Shown here in pieces: positions 8,627-16,116 of a stretch of DNA of 64,000 nucleotides. Origin of the DNA: Rothia nasimurium (GTDB lineage Bacteria; Actinomycetota; Actinomycetes; Actinomycetales; Micrococcaceae); NCBI RefSeq assembly GCF_928382285.1, contig NZ_CAKMSS010000001.1:186001-250000 (forward strand), given 5' to 3'. Under the pieces are notes generated by a model. It worked only from the letters and a program-made list of their open reading frames with translations. It was not told the origin of the DNA and did no database searches. Made by a program: the position numbers and the translations under genes. Each line of letters begins with the position of its first letter. The stretch's first letter is position 1.

Positions 8627-9634
8627 CTAGGGGCCGGTAGTTGCCGCTAGGGTGGGGTCTACGCTACTGCCGTCCGCAGCCGGAGCGCTAGATAGGCTCG
8701 CTGCGCTAGCAGTATCGGTAGCGGCAGTTTCAACGGAACGGTCCGGTTCTTCGGCAGGTGCAGCGTCATCAGGAGCTACAACTTCGCCCGGATCAGTAGC
8801 CACCTCGGTCGGCTCCAGAACCAGGGTTTCTTCTGCTACCGGCGTCTCTTCTACGGGAGCCGGTTCGGTAGCTTCAATGACTGTCTCAGCTGCTGTAGGC
8901 TCAGCGGCCTGCTCAACTATAGGAGCTTCTTCGGTCGGCGCGTAAAGAACACTGCCGGGGGAGACCGGCTCTTCGGTACCGCCGTCTTGTTCCGTGACAG
9001 TCGGTGCCTTGGTGTTAAAACTAGGAACGGGTGCCGCCGTTGAACTTTCTGCAGCCGCTGAGCTGGTCTCTGCTACCGTGGGTGTCGGGGTCGCCTCTAC
9101 CGTGGTTTGTTGAGAGCTTTCGTCGTTGAGGGGTAGTAAGAAAGCGGCGACTAGGGCGATAGCGGCTGCCGTGAGTACCGTGGAACCGATAAAAAAGACC
9201 TTTGACCCGATCTTGCGTTCTTCCTGCTCATCTTCCGCATGACGGGGGTTCAGCTGATCACGTTCAGCTGCTGCGGCCGCCGCTGCGGCAAGAGCCGCCT
9301 GCCTGCGGGCCTCTTCTGCCCGTTCAGCTTCTTTAGCTGCGGCCTTTTCGGCAGCCCTGTCTGCCCGTCGCTCTTCCCGGGTGAGTTTCTCAACGACGTC
9401 GCCGTTGCGCATGAGGCCAAAGGCCAGAGAGTCGTCGTCCGTATCTACAACAGTACGGGTGCTCCCGCTATCTTCAGTCACGTACTCGTAACCGTTAGCT
9501 AGCGGCATAGCTTCGGTTGCATCATCGGTAGCGCCCTCGGCAGCGGGGGAAGGGAAAGCTTCTGTGGCGTCGTCGGCGGCGGTGGGCTTCTGGTCTTTAG
9601 AATCTGGTGACTGGTGGGAACGGGGCGTGGTCAC
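8627..9634 (-). CDS. Single-pass membrane protein with long acidic Thr/Ala/Glu-rich tail
   Basis: 335 residues. The cytoplasmic N-terminal half contains a charged Ala-rich coiled-coil-like stretch (about 78-140, EERRADRAAEKAAAKEAERAEEARRQAA...). One hydrophobic segment follows (about 147-170, VFFIGSTVLTAAAIALVAAFLLPL). The C-terminal 160 residues are low-complexity, acidic, Pro/Thr/Glu/Ala-rich and presumably exposed outside. No enzymatic domain is recognisable. It is convergent with the phosphodiesterase gene (32 nt between stops). Low complexity makes homology calls unreliable, and I assign no function. Confidence 0.65.
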   Translation of the reverse strand: MTTPRSHQSPDSKDQKPTAADDATEAFPSPAAEGATDDATEAMPLANGYEYVTEDSGSTRTVVDTDDDSLAFGLMRNGDVVEKLTREERRADRAAEKAAAKEAERAEEARRQAALAAAAAAAAERDQLNPRHAEDEQEERKIGSKVFFIGSTVLTAAAIALVAAFLLPLNDESSQQTTVEATPTPTVAETSSAAAESSTAAPVPSFNTKAPTVTEQDGGTEEPVSPGSVLYAPTEEAPIVEQAAEPTAAETVIEATEPAPVEETPVAEETLVLEPTEVATDPGEVVAPDDAAPAEEPDRSVETAATDTASAASLSSAPAADGSSVDPTLAATTGP

Positions 9635-9823
9635 GGTTTCCTTATCAAGTATTTATAAGCCCTTTACCCGTCTGCGAAAGGGGCGCGACATGGGCTGGTG
9701 CGGTGAAAATAAGAGAGATTACTGTATCTAGTGTACGCGCTGAAAGCTTGCCGGTACTGTGGTGCCTCTAACGAAAATGCTGGCGGTGCGGGGCAACCCC
9801 TTCCGTTTCTCGTCAGACGGTAA

Positions 9824-9860
9824 GGCCCCGCGTTCTACCTAGACAGGCGGACGCGGGGCC
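9824..9860 (-). terminator. Hairpin downstream of sepH
   Basis: GGCCCCGCGT (9824-9833) pairs with ACGCGGGGCC (9851-9860) across a 17-nt loop. It lies 27 nt past the sepH stop on the minus strand. It lacks a long T-run, so the terminator call is moderate. Confidence 0.55.
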
Positions 9861-9886
9861 ATAACCTACACCGGATAACGGTGGCT

Positions 9887-11221
9887 CTATCGGCGCTGGT
9901 TGCCGAAGATGATGTCATCCCAGCTCGGTACGCTCGTGCGCTTGGCCCGGCTCGACTTGGGCTGCTGGGTCTTAGGCTCCTCTGCCTGCTCGGCCTGAGC
10001 CTCAGGGGTATCTTCTACAGCTTCGGTGAGGGGAGCATCAGCATTCTGGGCGTCGTTTTCACTCTTAGACTCCACAGCGACGGGCGAGCCCTCAGCTCCC
10101 TGGACCTGCTCATCAGGCAGGGCGCCCTGAGCAGTTGAAGTCTCGGCGGGCAGGGGGGCTTCTTTAAGAGCTGCCGGAGATTCGGCACCCATCTCGCTAG
10201 CCTCCTCAGGCACCTGCTGCTCTACGGTATTTTCACTAGCGGTATTTTCGCTAGCGACTGTCTGCGGCTGGGCTGTTTCGTCGACTACCGACGCAACAGG
10301 TTCTTCGGCTTCAGGGGCAGGTTCGGCCTGCACCTCGGCCGCGGGGGCAGGGCGGGAGCTGCGGCGGGCACGTTCGAGCAGGTCGGCTAGTTTGCGCTCG
10401 CTGGCGGGGTCAAAGGAGCGGACGCCGCGGCGAGCGGTGAGCTCGTCGAGCAGCTCGTTCTGTTCCTTCTGCTCGGGCACGCTCACGCGGGTCAGACGGG
10501 GTTCAGCGACCTGAACACCGGCGGTAGCGGGGGCTGCCTGTTCAGAGGCTTCCTCCGCAGAGTCCTCCTGAGGAGCTGCAGCCTGTTTAGCCGGGCCCGG
10601 AATGGGGGCATCGTGGGAGTGGTCGCGGCCCATGAGGAAGTAGGCGGCTTCGTTTGAAGCGTAGATGCTCTGGTTGGCAGGGTTGAAGTTCCACCGGGCG
10701 GGGAACATGACGCCGCGGGGCAGGTTGGCCTGGGCGTCCTCGCCTAGCTCTACATCGACAGACACGGTCCACTGGCCAGATTCCTGCTGCCAGGTGCTCC
10801 ATTCCATGGGGGCTTGGGCGAAGCCGAAGCGCTCAGATACGGCTTCGATGTGCTGGTTGAGGCTTTGTGCCGCTCCGCCCTGGCCGGGGGCGGGGGAGAT
10901 GACCACGGTGCGGGCTGTCTGGATGATGTTGTCGCGTTCAGCAATGATGGGCCACTCGTAGCGGCGCACGCGCTCCGGCTCCCACCCTGACTCTGCGGCA
11001 ATCTCTTCAACCGTTGCACCCTGGCGGAAGCGGGTCTGGATATCGCGGGGGCCAAAGGCTCCGCTAGCGCTGCCGCCGCGCAGGGGGCTGATACGGCGGG
11101 CACGGGCAATGCTCTGCCGTAGGTTCTGGTCGATGGGCAAGAGGTAGGTTGCGCCGTCAGATGATTCGAGGACGAGGTTTTCACCGTCGTCGTGAATGCC
11201 AGCAAGTCGCAGTTCTCGCAC
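9887..11221 (-). CDS. sepH: Septation protein SepH (DUF3071)
   Basis: 444 residues from ATG 11221. The N-terminal 170 residues match the SepH/DUF3071 domain: MRELRLAGIHDDGENLVLESSDG, the helix-turn-helix-like IQTRFRQGATVEEIAAESGWEPERVRRYEWPIIAERD, and W-rich SGQWTVSVDVE. The C-terminal 250 residues are a disordered Glu/Ala/Pro-rich linker ending in a short basic and Trp-containing tail (SSRAKRTSVPSWDDIIFGNQRR), also a family feature. In Streptomyces and Mycobacterium, SepH binds FtsZ and promotes Z-ring assembly, so it should act at the division site. It is divergent from the DUF4193 gene across an unusually long spacer. Confidence 0.9.
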   Translation of the reverse strand: MRELRLAGIHDDGENLVLESSDGATYLLPIDQNLRQSIARARRISPLRGGSASGAFGPRDIQTRFRQGATVEEIAAESGWEPERVRRYEWPIIAERDNIIQTARTVVISPAPGQGGAAQSLNQHIEAVSERFGFAQAPMEWSTWQQESGQWTVSVDVELGEDAQANLPRGVMFPARWNFNPANQSIYASNEAAYFLMGRDHSHDAPIPGPAKQAAAPQEDSAEEASEQAAPATAGVQVAEPRLTRVSVPEQKEQNELLDELTARRGVRSFDPASERKLADLLERARRSSRPAPAAEVQAEPAPEAEEPVASVVDETAQPQTVASENTASENTVEQQVPEEASEMGAESPAALKEAPLPAETSTAQGALPDEQVQGAEGSPVAVESKSENDAQNADAPLTEAVEDTPEAQAEQAEEPKTQQPKSSRAKRTSVPSWDDIIFGNQRR

Positions 11222-11644
11222 TGCTCGGTCTCCTTAGATGGGGCCGGGCACCACCTCAACAGAGAGGGGTGCTCACTTCAATCTTTACACTTACTTGAAA
11301 GACTACCGGCTCAAGCTGTGCTTGAAAGCTAAAGTAGCTGGGGCAGGGGCGAAGTTTTGAAAAAACCCGGTTTTTCAAGGGTTTTTTGCTCAAGTTCAGC
11401 AAGAGCTTGAAATATTTTTCTTGCCCCGAGGTGCCCCCGGTCAGGCCTTTGTGACTCGCTGAGAGAGAACATGAAGTTTGCACTTGCATTATCGGGGGCA
11501 ATGGTGAACAATTCTACCCGTCACCTCAACACAGTCGTAGACCCTGACGAGCGCAGAGTTGGTCGACACCAAGACCGAGGTGCAGGTACCCCAGACCAGA
11601 CAGAGGGGGTATCTACCCTTCGCACACTTAATACGGAGAAAACC
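11222..11644. other. 423-bp divergent spacer with repeated CTTGAAA and a poly-A/poly-T hairpin
   Basis: No convincing gene. CTTGAAA occurs near 11293, 11320 and 11405, with the complementary TTTCAAG near 11373. AAAAAACCC (11360-11368) pairs with GGGTTTTTT (11379-11387), giving a terminator-like hairpin followed by T residues on either strand. The region is clearly richer in A/T than its surroundings. The short reading frames here have no ribosome-binding sites. It probably holds the sepH and DUF4193 promoters and possibly a short RNA. Confidence 0.45.
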
Positions 11645-11944
11645 ATGGCAACCGATTACGATGCACCTCGCAAGCAGGACGAAGAGAGCAAGGACCAGTC
11701 CTTTGAGGAGCTGCGTTCACGCCCCTCAGAAATGCAGTCAGGTGCAGTGGATGAGGACGAAAACGCAGCGGCCGAAAGTTTTGAGCTGCCCGGTGCTGAC
11801 CTCTCCAATGAAGAGCTGAACGTTGTGGTGCTCCCTGCACAGGACGACGAGTTCACCTGTGCTTCTTGCTTCCTGGTGCGTCATCGCTCCCAGATTGCCC
11901 GCGAAGAGGGCGACCTCAAGTTCTGCATCGAGTGCGAGAGCTAA
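11645..11944 (+). CDS. DUF4193 family zinc-ribbon-like small acidic protein
   Basis: Start at ATG 11645 (MATDYDAPRKQDE...), with GGAG 6-7 nt upstream; a longer upstream frame lacks conserved content. 99 residues. The acidic N-terminal half (SKDQSFEELRSRPSE...DEDENAAAESFELPGADLSNEELNV) is followed by a C-terminal CASCFLVRHRSQIA...FCIEC, two Cys pairs that fit a small zinc-binding knuckle. DUF4193 is near-universal in Actinobacteria; its role is not established. A perfect 17-bp hairpin follows the stop. Confidence 0.85.
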   Translation: MATDYDAPRKQDEESKDQSFEELRSRPSEMQSGAVDEDENAAAESFELPGADLSNEELNVVVLPAQDDEFTCASCFLVRHRSQIAREEGDLKFCIECES

Positions 11945-11967
11945 AGACTAAGAAACTTCAAAAGTAA

Positions 11968-12005
11968 GAGGGCGGGCCCGCGTTATACAACGCGGGCCCG
12001 CCCTC
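11968..12005 (+). terminator. Perfect 17-bp hairpin after the DUF4193 gene
   Basis: Left arm 11968-11984, loop ATAC, right arm 11989-12005, with a GGCGGGCCCGCG core. It lies between convergent genes. Little T-run follows, so it is a strong stem but not a classical intrinsic terminator. Confidence 0.7.
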
Positions 12006-12055
12006 GTATCGCATAGAGATGATGCCTGCCAGGTGCTTAGCAGCCTTTGGACCTC

Positions 12056-12523
12056 TTAGTCCTCTTCGGGTAGCCCCTCATTCAGGATGGCAGCAATTTT
12101 TTCTGGGTGGCGGGAGGACGCAATCCAGTAGGGAGTGGGGTCTGCCAGGTCAGTAATCTGAATGCGAATCACCGAGGTGATCCACCCGCGGAAACACATG
12201 TAGGCGCGGCCATCGAGGGCCGGGCCGGTAGCGAGGCGGGCATCTTCACCTCGGAAGGCGTAGGCTCGACCAACATAGTCACGTTCGATACGGGCCCGGC
12301 CAAAGCGCACGGTAGTTTCGGTAATTTCGATGGTGGGGGAGCTGCCGTAGAGTATTCCGCCGACCAGCAGGAACATCACGATACCGGCAATAATGCCAGC
12401 GGTGATATTAATCGGTGCGCCGACCAGGAAAGAGGCTAGGCCAACGCCCAGGCAGCCTATCCACAGGCCGATTCCGGGGGTCAGACGTTCACGGTACAGC
12501 ACGGTGGGGGCGGTAGCAGGCAT
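12056..12523 (-). CDS. DUF3093 family membrane protein
   Basis: Start set at 12523 (MPATAPTVLYRERLTPG...), where GAAGGAAG lies 4-5 nt upstream; an in-frame ATG 57 nt earlier has no ribosome-binding site. 155 residues. Two hydrophobic segments near the N-terminus (about 17-35 and 41-60) are followed by a soluble domain containing PTIEITETTVRFGRARIERDYVGRAYAFRGEDARL and PYWIASSRHPEKIAAILNE, typical of DUF3093. It sits next to dut, as in many Actinobacteria, and is divergently transcribed from it. Function unknown. Confidence 0.85.
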   Translation of the reverse strand: MPATAPTVLYRERLTPGIGLWIGCLGVGLASFLVGAPINITAGIIAGIVMFLLVGGILYGSSPTIEITETTVRFGRARIERDYVGRAYAFRGEDARLATGPALDGRAYMCFRGWITSVIRIQITDLADPTPYWIASSRHPEKIAAILNEGLPEED

Positions 12524-12653
12524 AGCTTCCTTCGACGAGGGACAAGTTGTGAAGTATGAGCCGGGGCAAACCCGGTGCACAGGTTCTAGTCTAAGGGGTT
12601 TTGGCGCCTGATGTGGGCAGCACCGGAGCGCTTAAGCCGGTACAGTAAAGAGG

Positions 12654-13100
12654 GTGATGAACCAGCTTAAGATTGATATCAAGATGCTCGATGAGGGAAT
12701 TGAGCCCCCCGCCTACGCTCAGCCAGGGGACGCCGGTGCTGATTTGCGCTCGCGCGTGGACCTCACCCTGCAACCGGGTGAGCGGGCCCTGGTGCCGACC
12801 GGTGTGGCGATTGCCCTGCCTGAGGGGTATGTGGGTCTGGTACACCCCCGTTCGGGCCTGGCTGCTAAGCACGGCATTACGATTGTGAACGCACCGGGCA
12901 CCGTTGATTCCGGGTATCGGGGGGAACTTATGGTCTGCCTGCTCAACACCGACCGGGAGCAGGCTTTTGAGATTCAGCGCGGTGACCGCATTGCCCAGCT
13001 GGTTATTCAGCGGTTTGAGTCGGCAACTTTTAATGTGGTGGAGAGTTTGAGTGAAACCGAGCGTGGAACTGCCGGGTTCGGTTCAACGGGCGTACAGTAA
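12654..13100 (+). CDS. dut: dUTP diphosphatase
   Basis: 148 residues. GTG 12654 and ATG 12657 are consecutive codons; AAGAGG upstream fits the ATG slightly better. All five trimeric dUTPase motifs are present: motif 1 AQPGDAGADLRS, motif 2 PRSGLAAKHGI, motif 3 APGTVDSGYRGEL (with catalytic Asp in VDSGY), motif 4 GDRIAQLV and C-terminal motif 5 RGTAGFGSTG. It hydrolyses dUTP to dUMP and pyrophosphate, keeping uracil out of DNA and feeding thymidylate synthesis. It is followed within 35 nt by the DUF3710 gene. Confidence 0.97.
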   Translation: MMNQLKIDIKMLDEGIEPPAYAQPGDAGADLRSRVDLTLQPGERALVPTGVAIALPEGYVGLVHPRSGLAAKHGITIVNAPGTVDSGYRGELMVCLLNTDREQAFEIQRGDRIAQLVIQRFESATFNVVESLSETERGTAGFGSTGVQ

Positions 13101-13134
13101 GAGCAGTAGATAGGCGAGGGCCGAAGGAGGCACT

Positions 13135-13965
13135 ATGTTTGGTTTTGGTAAGAAAAAGAATGACGCGGACGCCGCGGCTGAGCGTGAGCAGGGCGCAGCA
13201 GCTGCCGCTGTAGAGAGCGACGAGAAGGAAATCGCCGCTGAAGAGGCACCTGCTGAGGCTGCTCAGGGAGGCACCCAGCAGCCTGTCGCGCAGGAGGAGC
13301 CTGCGGCGTCCTTCGTGGAATTTACCCGTGAGAACGGCCCCTTTGACATCACCGAGCAGCGTACCGGCTCTAGCTACATCGACCTGGGTGGCCTGCTGGT
13401 CAAGAGTAACCCCGGGCTGAACCTGCGCCTTGAGGCGGACCAGAAGACCCAGCAGGTTATCGCGGTGACCTTGCAGCTGGGCGAAGGAACCCTGCAGGTA
13501 CAGGCTTTTGCGGCTCCTAAGAGCCGCGGTATCTGGGATGAGATTCGTAAGGAACTGTCTGAGAGTGTGCGCCGCCAGGGTGGTCAGGTTGATATCAACG
13601 ACGGCCCCTTCGGGCGTCAGCTGATCTCCCGCGTGCCCGCTGAGCTTCCCGACGGACGCAAGGGCTTCCGTATTGCCCGCTTCGTTGGTGTGGACGGGCC
13701 CCGCTGGTTCGTCCGCGGTGTCTTCTCGGGCAAGGCCGTGCTACCCGGTGAGAGCGCTACCGCCCTTGAAGAGGTCTTCCGCACCATCGTGGTCAACCGT
13801 GGCTCTGACCCCATGCCCCCGCGCGATCTTTTGCCCATGCGCGTGCCCCAGAACATTCAGGACGCCGCAGCCGCCCAGGCCGCTGCCGCAGCGGCTGCCC
13901 AGGCTGAGAAGAAGCCCACCGTTGAGGTGCCCCGCCGCGGCCCCGAAATCACTGAAATCGGCTAG
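13135..13965 (+). CDS. DUF3710 family protein
   Basis: 276 residues from ATG 13135 with a strong GAAGGAGG 6 nt upstream. The N-terminal 60 residues are Ala/Glu-rich and probably disordered after MFGFGKKKND. The conserved domain (about 62-250) includes SYIDLGGLLVKSNPGLNLRLEAD, WDEIRKELSESVRRQGGQVD and RFVGVDGPRWFVRGVFSGKAVL, followed by LFRTIVVNRG-like sequence. The tail is Ala-rich and ends PRRGPEITEIG. This gene regularly follows dut in Actinobacteria. Function unknown. Confidence 0.88.
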   Translation: MFGFGKKKNDADAAAEREQGAAAAAVESDEKEIAAEEAPAEAAQGGTQQPVAQEEPAASFVEFTRENGPFDITEQRTGSSYIDLGGLLVKSNPGLNLRLEADQKTQQVIAVTLQLGEGTLQVQAFAAPKSRGIWDEIRKELSESVRRQGGQVDINDGPFGRQLISRVPAELPDGRKGFRIARFVGVDGPRWFVRGVFSGKAVLPGESATALEEVFRTIVVNRGSDPMPPRDLLPMRVPQNIQDAAAAQAAAAAAAQAEKKPTVEVPRRGPEITEIG

Positions 13966-13970
13966 CGCCC

Positions 13971-14507
13971 ATGCCTGAGACTCAGTCTCCTTTTACCCAG
14001 CAGCGGGCTGCCGGGCCGGTGACCCGCCTGGAAGAGTACCCCGAGCGGTTTCGCGCCAGGGCCGCCGGGCGGGTAACCCGCGTGCACATGTCGCATGTGG
14101 GGGCTAACCCCCGGTTCGAGGTGACCCTGCTGGTCGATAAGTCTAAGCCCCTGCCTCCGGCGAAGACCCACCCCATGACGGGTATGCCCATTGCAGAGAC
14201 CGGTGAAGATCTTGATGACACCACCGATGTGAGCACCACCGAAGACACCTCAACCGGCCAGATTTCTGTGCTGGATGAGGAGACCGGCTTCACCACCCGG
14301 TTTAGCGTCAACAGGGCGGCTCCCCGGGTGCTTTACCCGGAGTTTCCGCCCCTGAGCCCAGGTACGGTGCTGACCCTGATTTGGCAGGGCCAGCGTCAGG
14401 TGCCGGGTATAGAGGCAGGCGGCTATCTTCGGGTCTCGGGCATGCTGAGCACCCGCGAGAAGCCCCTCATGTACAACCCGCGCTACGAGATTGTTCCGGC
14501 CCTCTAG
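13971..14507 (+). CDS. OB-fold nucleic-acid-binding domain protein
   Basis: 178 residues from ATG 13971, 6 nt after the DUF3710 stop. The N-terminal part PVTRLEEYPERFRARAAGRVTRVHMSHVGANPRFEVTLLVDKS and the C-terminal part LSPGTVLTLIWQGQRQVPGIEAGGYLRVSGMLSTREKPLMYNPRYEI are the two halves of an OB fold; the middle 50 residues are an acidic insertion (ETGEDLDDTTDVSTTEDTS...). In related genomes a shorter OB-fold protein follows DUF3710. It is likely co-transcribed with dut and DUF3710, and a strong terminator follows. Nucleic-acid binding is inferred from fold only. Confidence 0.75.
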   Translation: MPETQSPFTQQRAAGPVTRLEEYPERFRARAAGRVTRVHMSHVGANPRFEVTLLVDKSKPLPPAKTHPMTGMPIAETGEDLDDTTDVSTTEDTSTGQISVLDEETGFTTRFSVNRAAPRVLYPEFPPLSPGTVLTLIWQGQRQVPGIEAGGYLRVSGMLSTREKPLMYNPRYEIVPAL

Positions 14508-14517
14508 TAGCAAGCAC

Positions 14518-14567
14518 AAGGACGCCGGCCCCACCTTCGGCGAAGAAGGTGGGGCCGGCGTCCTTTT
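14518..14567 (+). terminator. Rho-independent terminator closing the dut/DUF3710/OB-fold operon
   Basis: A perfect 20-bp stem (14518-14537 with 14546-14565) beginning AAGGACGCCGG has an 8-nt loop and is followed by TTTT. Facing the convergent ceoC stop, it may work in both directions. Confidence 0.9.
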
Positions 14568-14587
14568 GCTGATAAGCAGGAAGAGGG

Positions 14588-15241
14588 CTAGCTGAAGAGG
14601 GCGCGGATGTCGTCCTCACCGGTGGGGGTGGTGATGAAGAAGAGCTCGTCGCCGCCCTCAATCACGTCGTCGCCGCTCGGGGTAATCGGTACCCCGTCGC
14701 GCAGAATAGCGGTAAGGGTGGTCTCGTAGGGCCACTGAACGTTATCGACGGTGTGGCCAATAATCGGGTGGTCGGTGGGCACGGTGTACTCGACCAGGGT
14801 GGCGCTGCCGGTCTTGAGGGTCAGCAGGCGCACGACGTCGCCCACCTCAACGGCCTCTTCCACCAGGGCGGTCATGAGGCGGGGGGTAGAAACCGCAACG
14901 TCCACACCCCAGGAGTCGTCGAAGAGCCACTCGTTTTTGGGGTTGTTCACGCGGGCCACGGTGCGGGGCACCCCGAACTCACTGCGGGCCAGCAGCGATA
15001 CCACCAGGTTGGTTTTATCGTCGCCCGAGGCTGCCACAATGACGTCCGCGTTCTCGGGCTTGGCCTGACGCAGAACGGACAGCTCGCAGGCGTCCCCAAT
15101 CACCCAGTGGGCGTGCTGAATGTCGCTGCGGGAAATCGCCTCGGGCTTGATGTCGATAATGGTGACCGTGTGGCCGTGAGAAAGCAGCTCGCGGGCGCTT
15201 GATGAGCCCACCGAACCAGCGCCGATAATGATTACTTCCAT
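14588..15241 (-). CDS. TrkA-family potassium uptake regulator (CeoC-like)
   Basis: 217 residues. Rossmann RCK-N domain with GAGSVGSSSARELLSHGHTVTIIDI and an Asp/Glu-bearing second strand (IDIKPEAISR), then QAKPENADVIVAASGDDKTNLVVSLLARSEFGV and a C-terminal RCK-C domain (about 135-217: LLTLKTGSATLVEYTVPTDHPIIGHTV). TrkA proteins bind NAD(H) or nucleotides at the cytoplasmic side of K+ transporters. It overlaps the upstream trkA gene by 10 nt, so the two are translationally coupled, like ceoB-ceoC in mycobacteria. Confidence 0.93.
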   Translation of the reverse strand: MEVIIIGAGSVGSSSARELLSHGHTVTIIDIKPEAISRSDIQHAHWVIGDACELSVLRQAKPENADVIVAASGDDKTNLVVSLLARSEFGVPRTVARVNNPKNEWLFDDSWGVDVAVSTPRLMTALVEEAVEVGDVVRLLTLKTGSATLVEYTVPTDHPIIGHTVDNVQWPYETTLTAILRDGVPITPSGDDVIEGGDELFFITTPTGEDDIRALFS

Positions 15242-15924
15242 TCCAGATCCCCCTCAGCGTTGCGTGCTGGGGGAGCACCCAGCACCCTGGCAATGTCGTT
15301 GATGTCTTCGGTGCGCATCATGGCGTGCACCGTATCGCCCTGCTGGTAGGAGGTCTCCTTGGTGGGGAGCATGCCCTCCCCAAACCGGGTCAGGTAGGCC
15401 ACGCGCACACCGGCAGCCTGCTCAATCTCGGTCAGGGCGTGCCCTGCCCAGTCCTCGTGCAACTGTAGCTCACCGAGCATCAGGCGGCCCGAAGCCTCAC
15501 GGAAATCACCGGCCATAGCCTGCTCCGGCAAAATGCGGCGCAGCACCTGGTCAGTCGACCAGCGCACCGCAGCCACCGTAGGAATACCCAGACGCTGGTA
15601 GAACTCAGCCCGGTTGGGGTCGTAGATACGGGCCACCACGTGCTGCACCCCAAAGGTCTCACGGGCCACACGGGAGGCAATAATGTTGGAGTTATCGCCA
15701 GAAGACACCGCGGCAAAAGCGTAGGCGTGCTCAATACCGGCCCGCTTGAGGGTCTCGCGGTCAAAGCCCACCCCGGTCACCTTCTTACCCGCAAAATCCT
15801 TGCGCAACCTGCGGAAAGACCGGTCATCCTGATCGATTACAGCAACCGAATGACCCGCATCTTCTAGGGTATGGGCCAGCATAACGCCCACACGACCAGC
15901 ACCCATAATCACAAAATGGGGCAC
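15232..15924 (-). CDS. TrkA-family potassium uptake regulator (CeoB-like)
   Basis: 230 residues from GTG 15924, with GAGGTG about 7 nt upstream. RCK-N domain: VIMGAGRVGVMLAHTLEDAGHSVAVIDQDD (GxGxxG plus Asp for NAD), VGFDRETLKRAGIEHAYAFAAVSSGDNSNIIASRVARETFGV. RCK-C domain from about 135 (LMLGELQLHEDWAGHALTEIEQAAGVRVAYLTRFGE). First gene of the two-gene operon and divergent from a KimA-like importer. The arrangement suggests that these two subunits gate that transporter, although classical TrkA partners are TrkH/KtrB, of which none is in the window. Confidence 0.93.
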   Translation of the reverse strand: MPHFVIMGAGRVGVMLAHTLEDAGHSVAVIDQDDRSFRRLRKDFAGKKVTGVGFDRETLKRAGIEHAYAFAAVSSGDNSNIIASRVARETFGVQHVVARIYDPNRAEFYQRLGIPTVAAVRWSTDQVLRRILPEQAMAGDFREASGRLMLGELQLHEDWAGHALTEIEQAAGVRVAYLTRFGEGMLPTKETSYQQGDTVHAMMRTEDINDIARVLGAPPARNAEGDLEWK

Positions 15925-16116
15925 TTAGCACCTCACGAAACCACGACGGAAACAAACATAAACCCCGCACAGCAGGGTTGCCTCTAGTCTACGCCCGGCG
16001 GCCCCACCACCCAACCGGCGCGCCATAGCCGCGCGGGGGGGGGCGTCCTGACCCACGAGCAAAATGTGGTGTGTATAGCTGTGTTTTCCCGGCTCTACCG
16101 ACTACGGTTAGAGCCT

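Noticed and set aside
11256..11511. Short minus-strand frames upstream of sepH
   Set aside because: No ribosome-binding site, unlike neighbouring codon use, and they cross the hairpin and repeated heptamers.
16035..16043. Nine-G tract upstream of the KimA-like gene as a phase-variable switch
   Set aside because: It lies outside the preferred coding start and in an ordinary intergenic region; a single tract is too little evidence.
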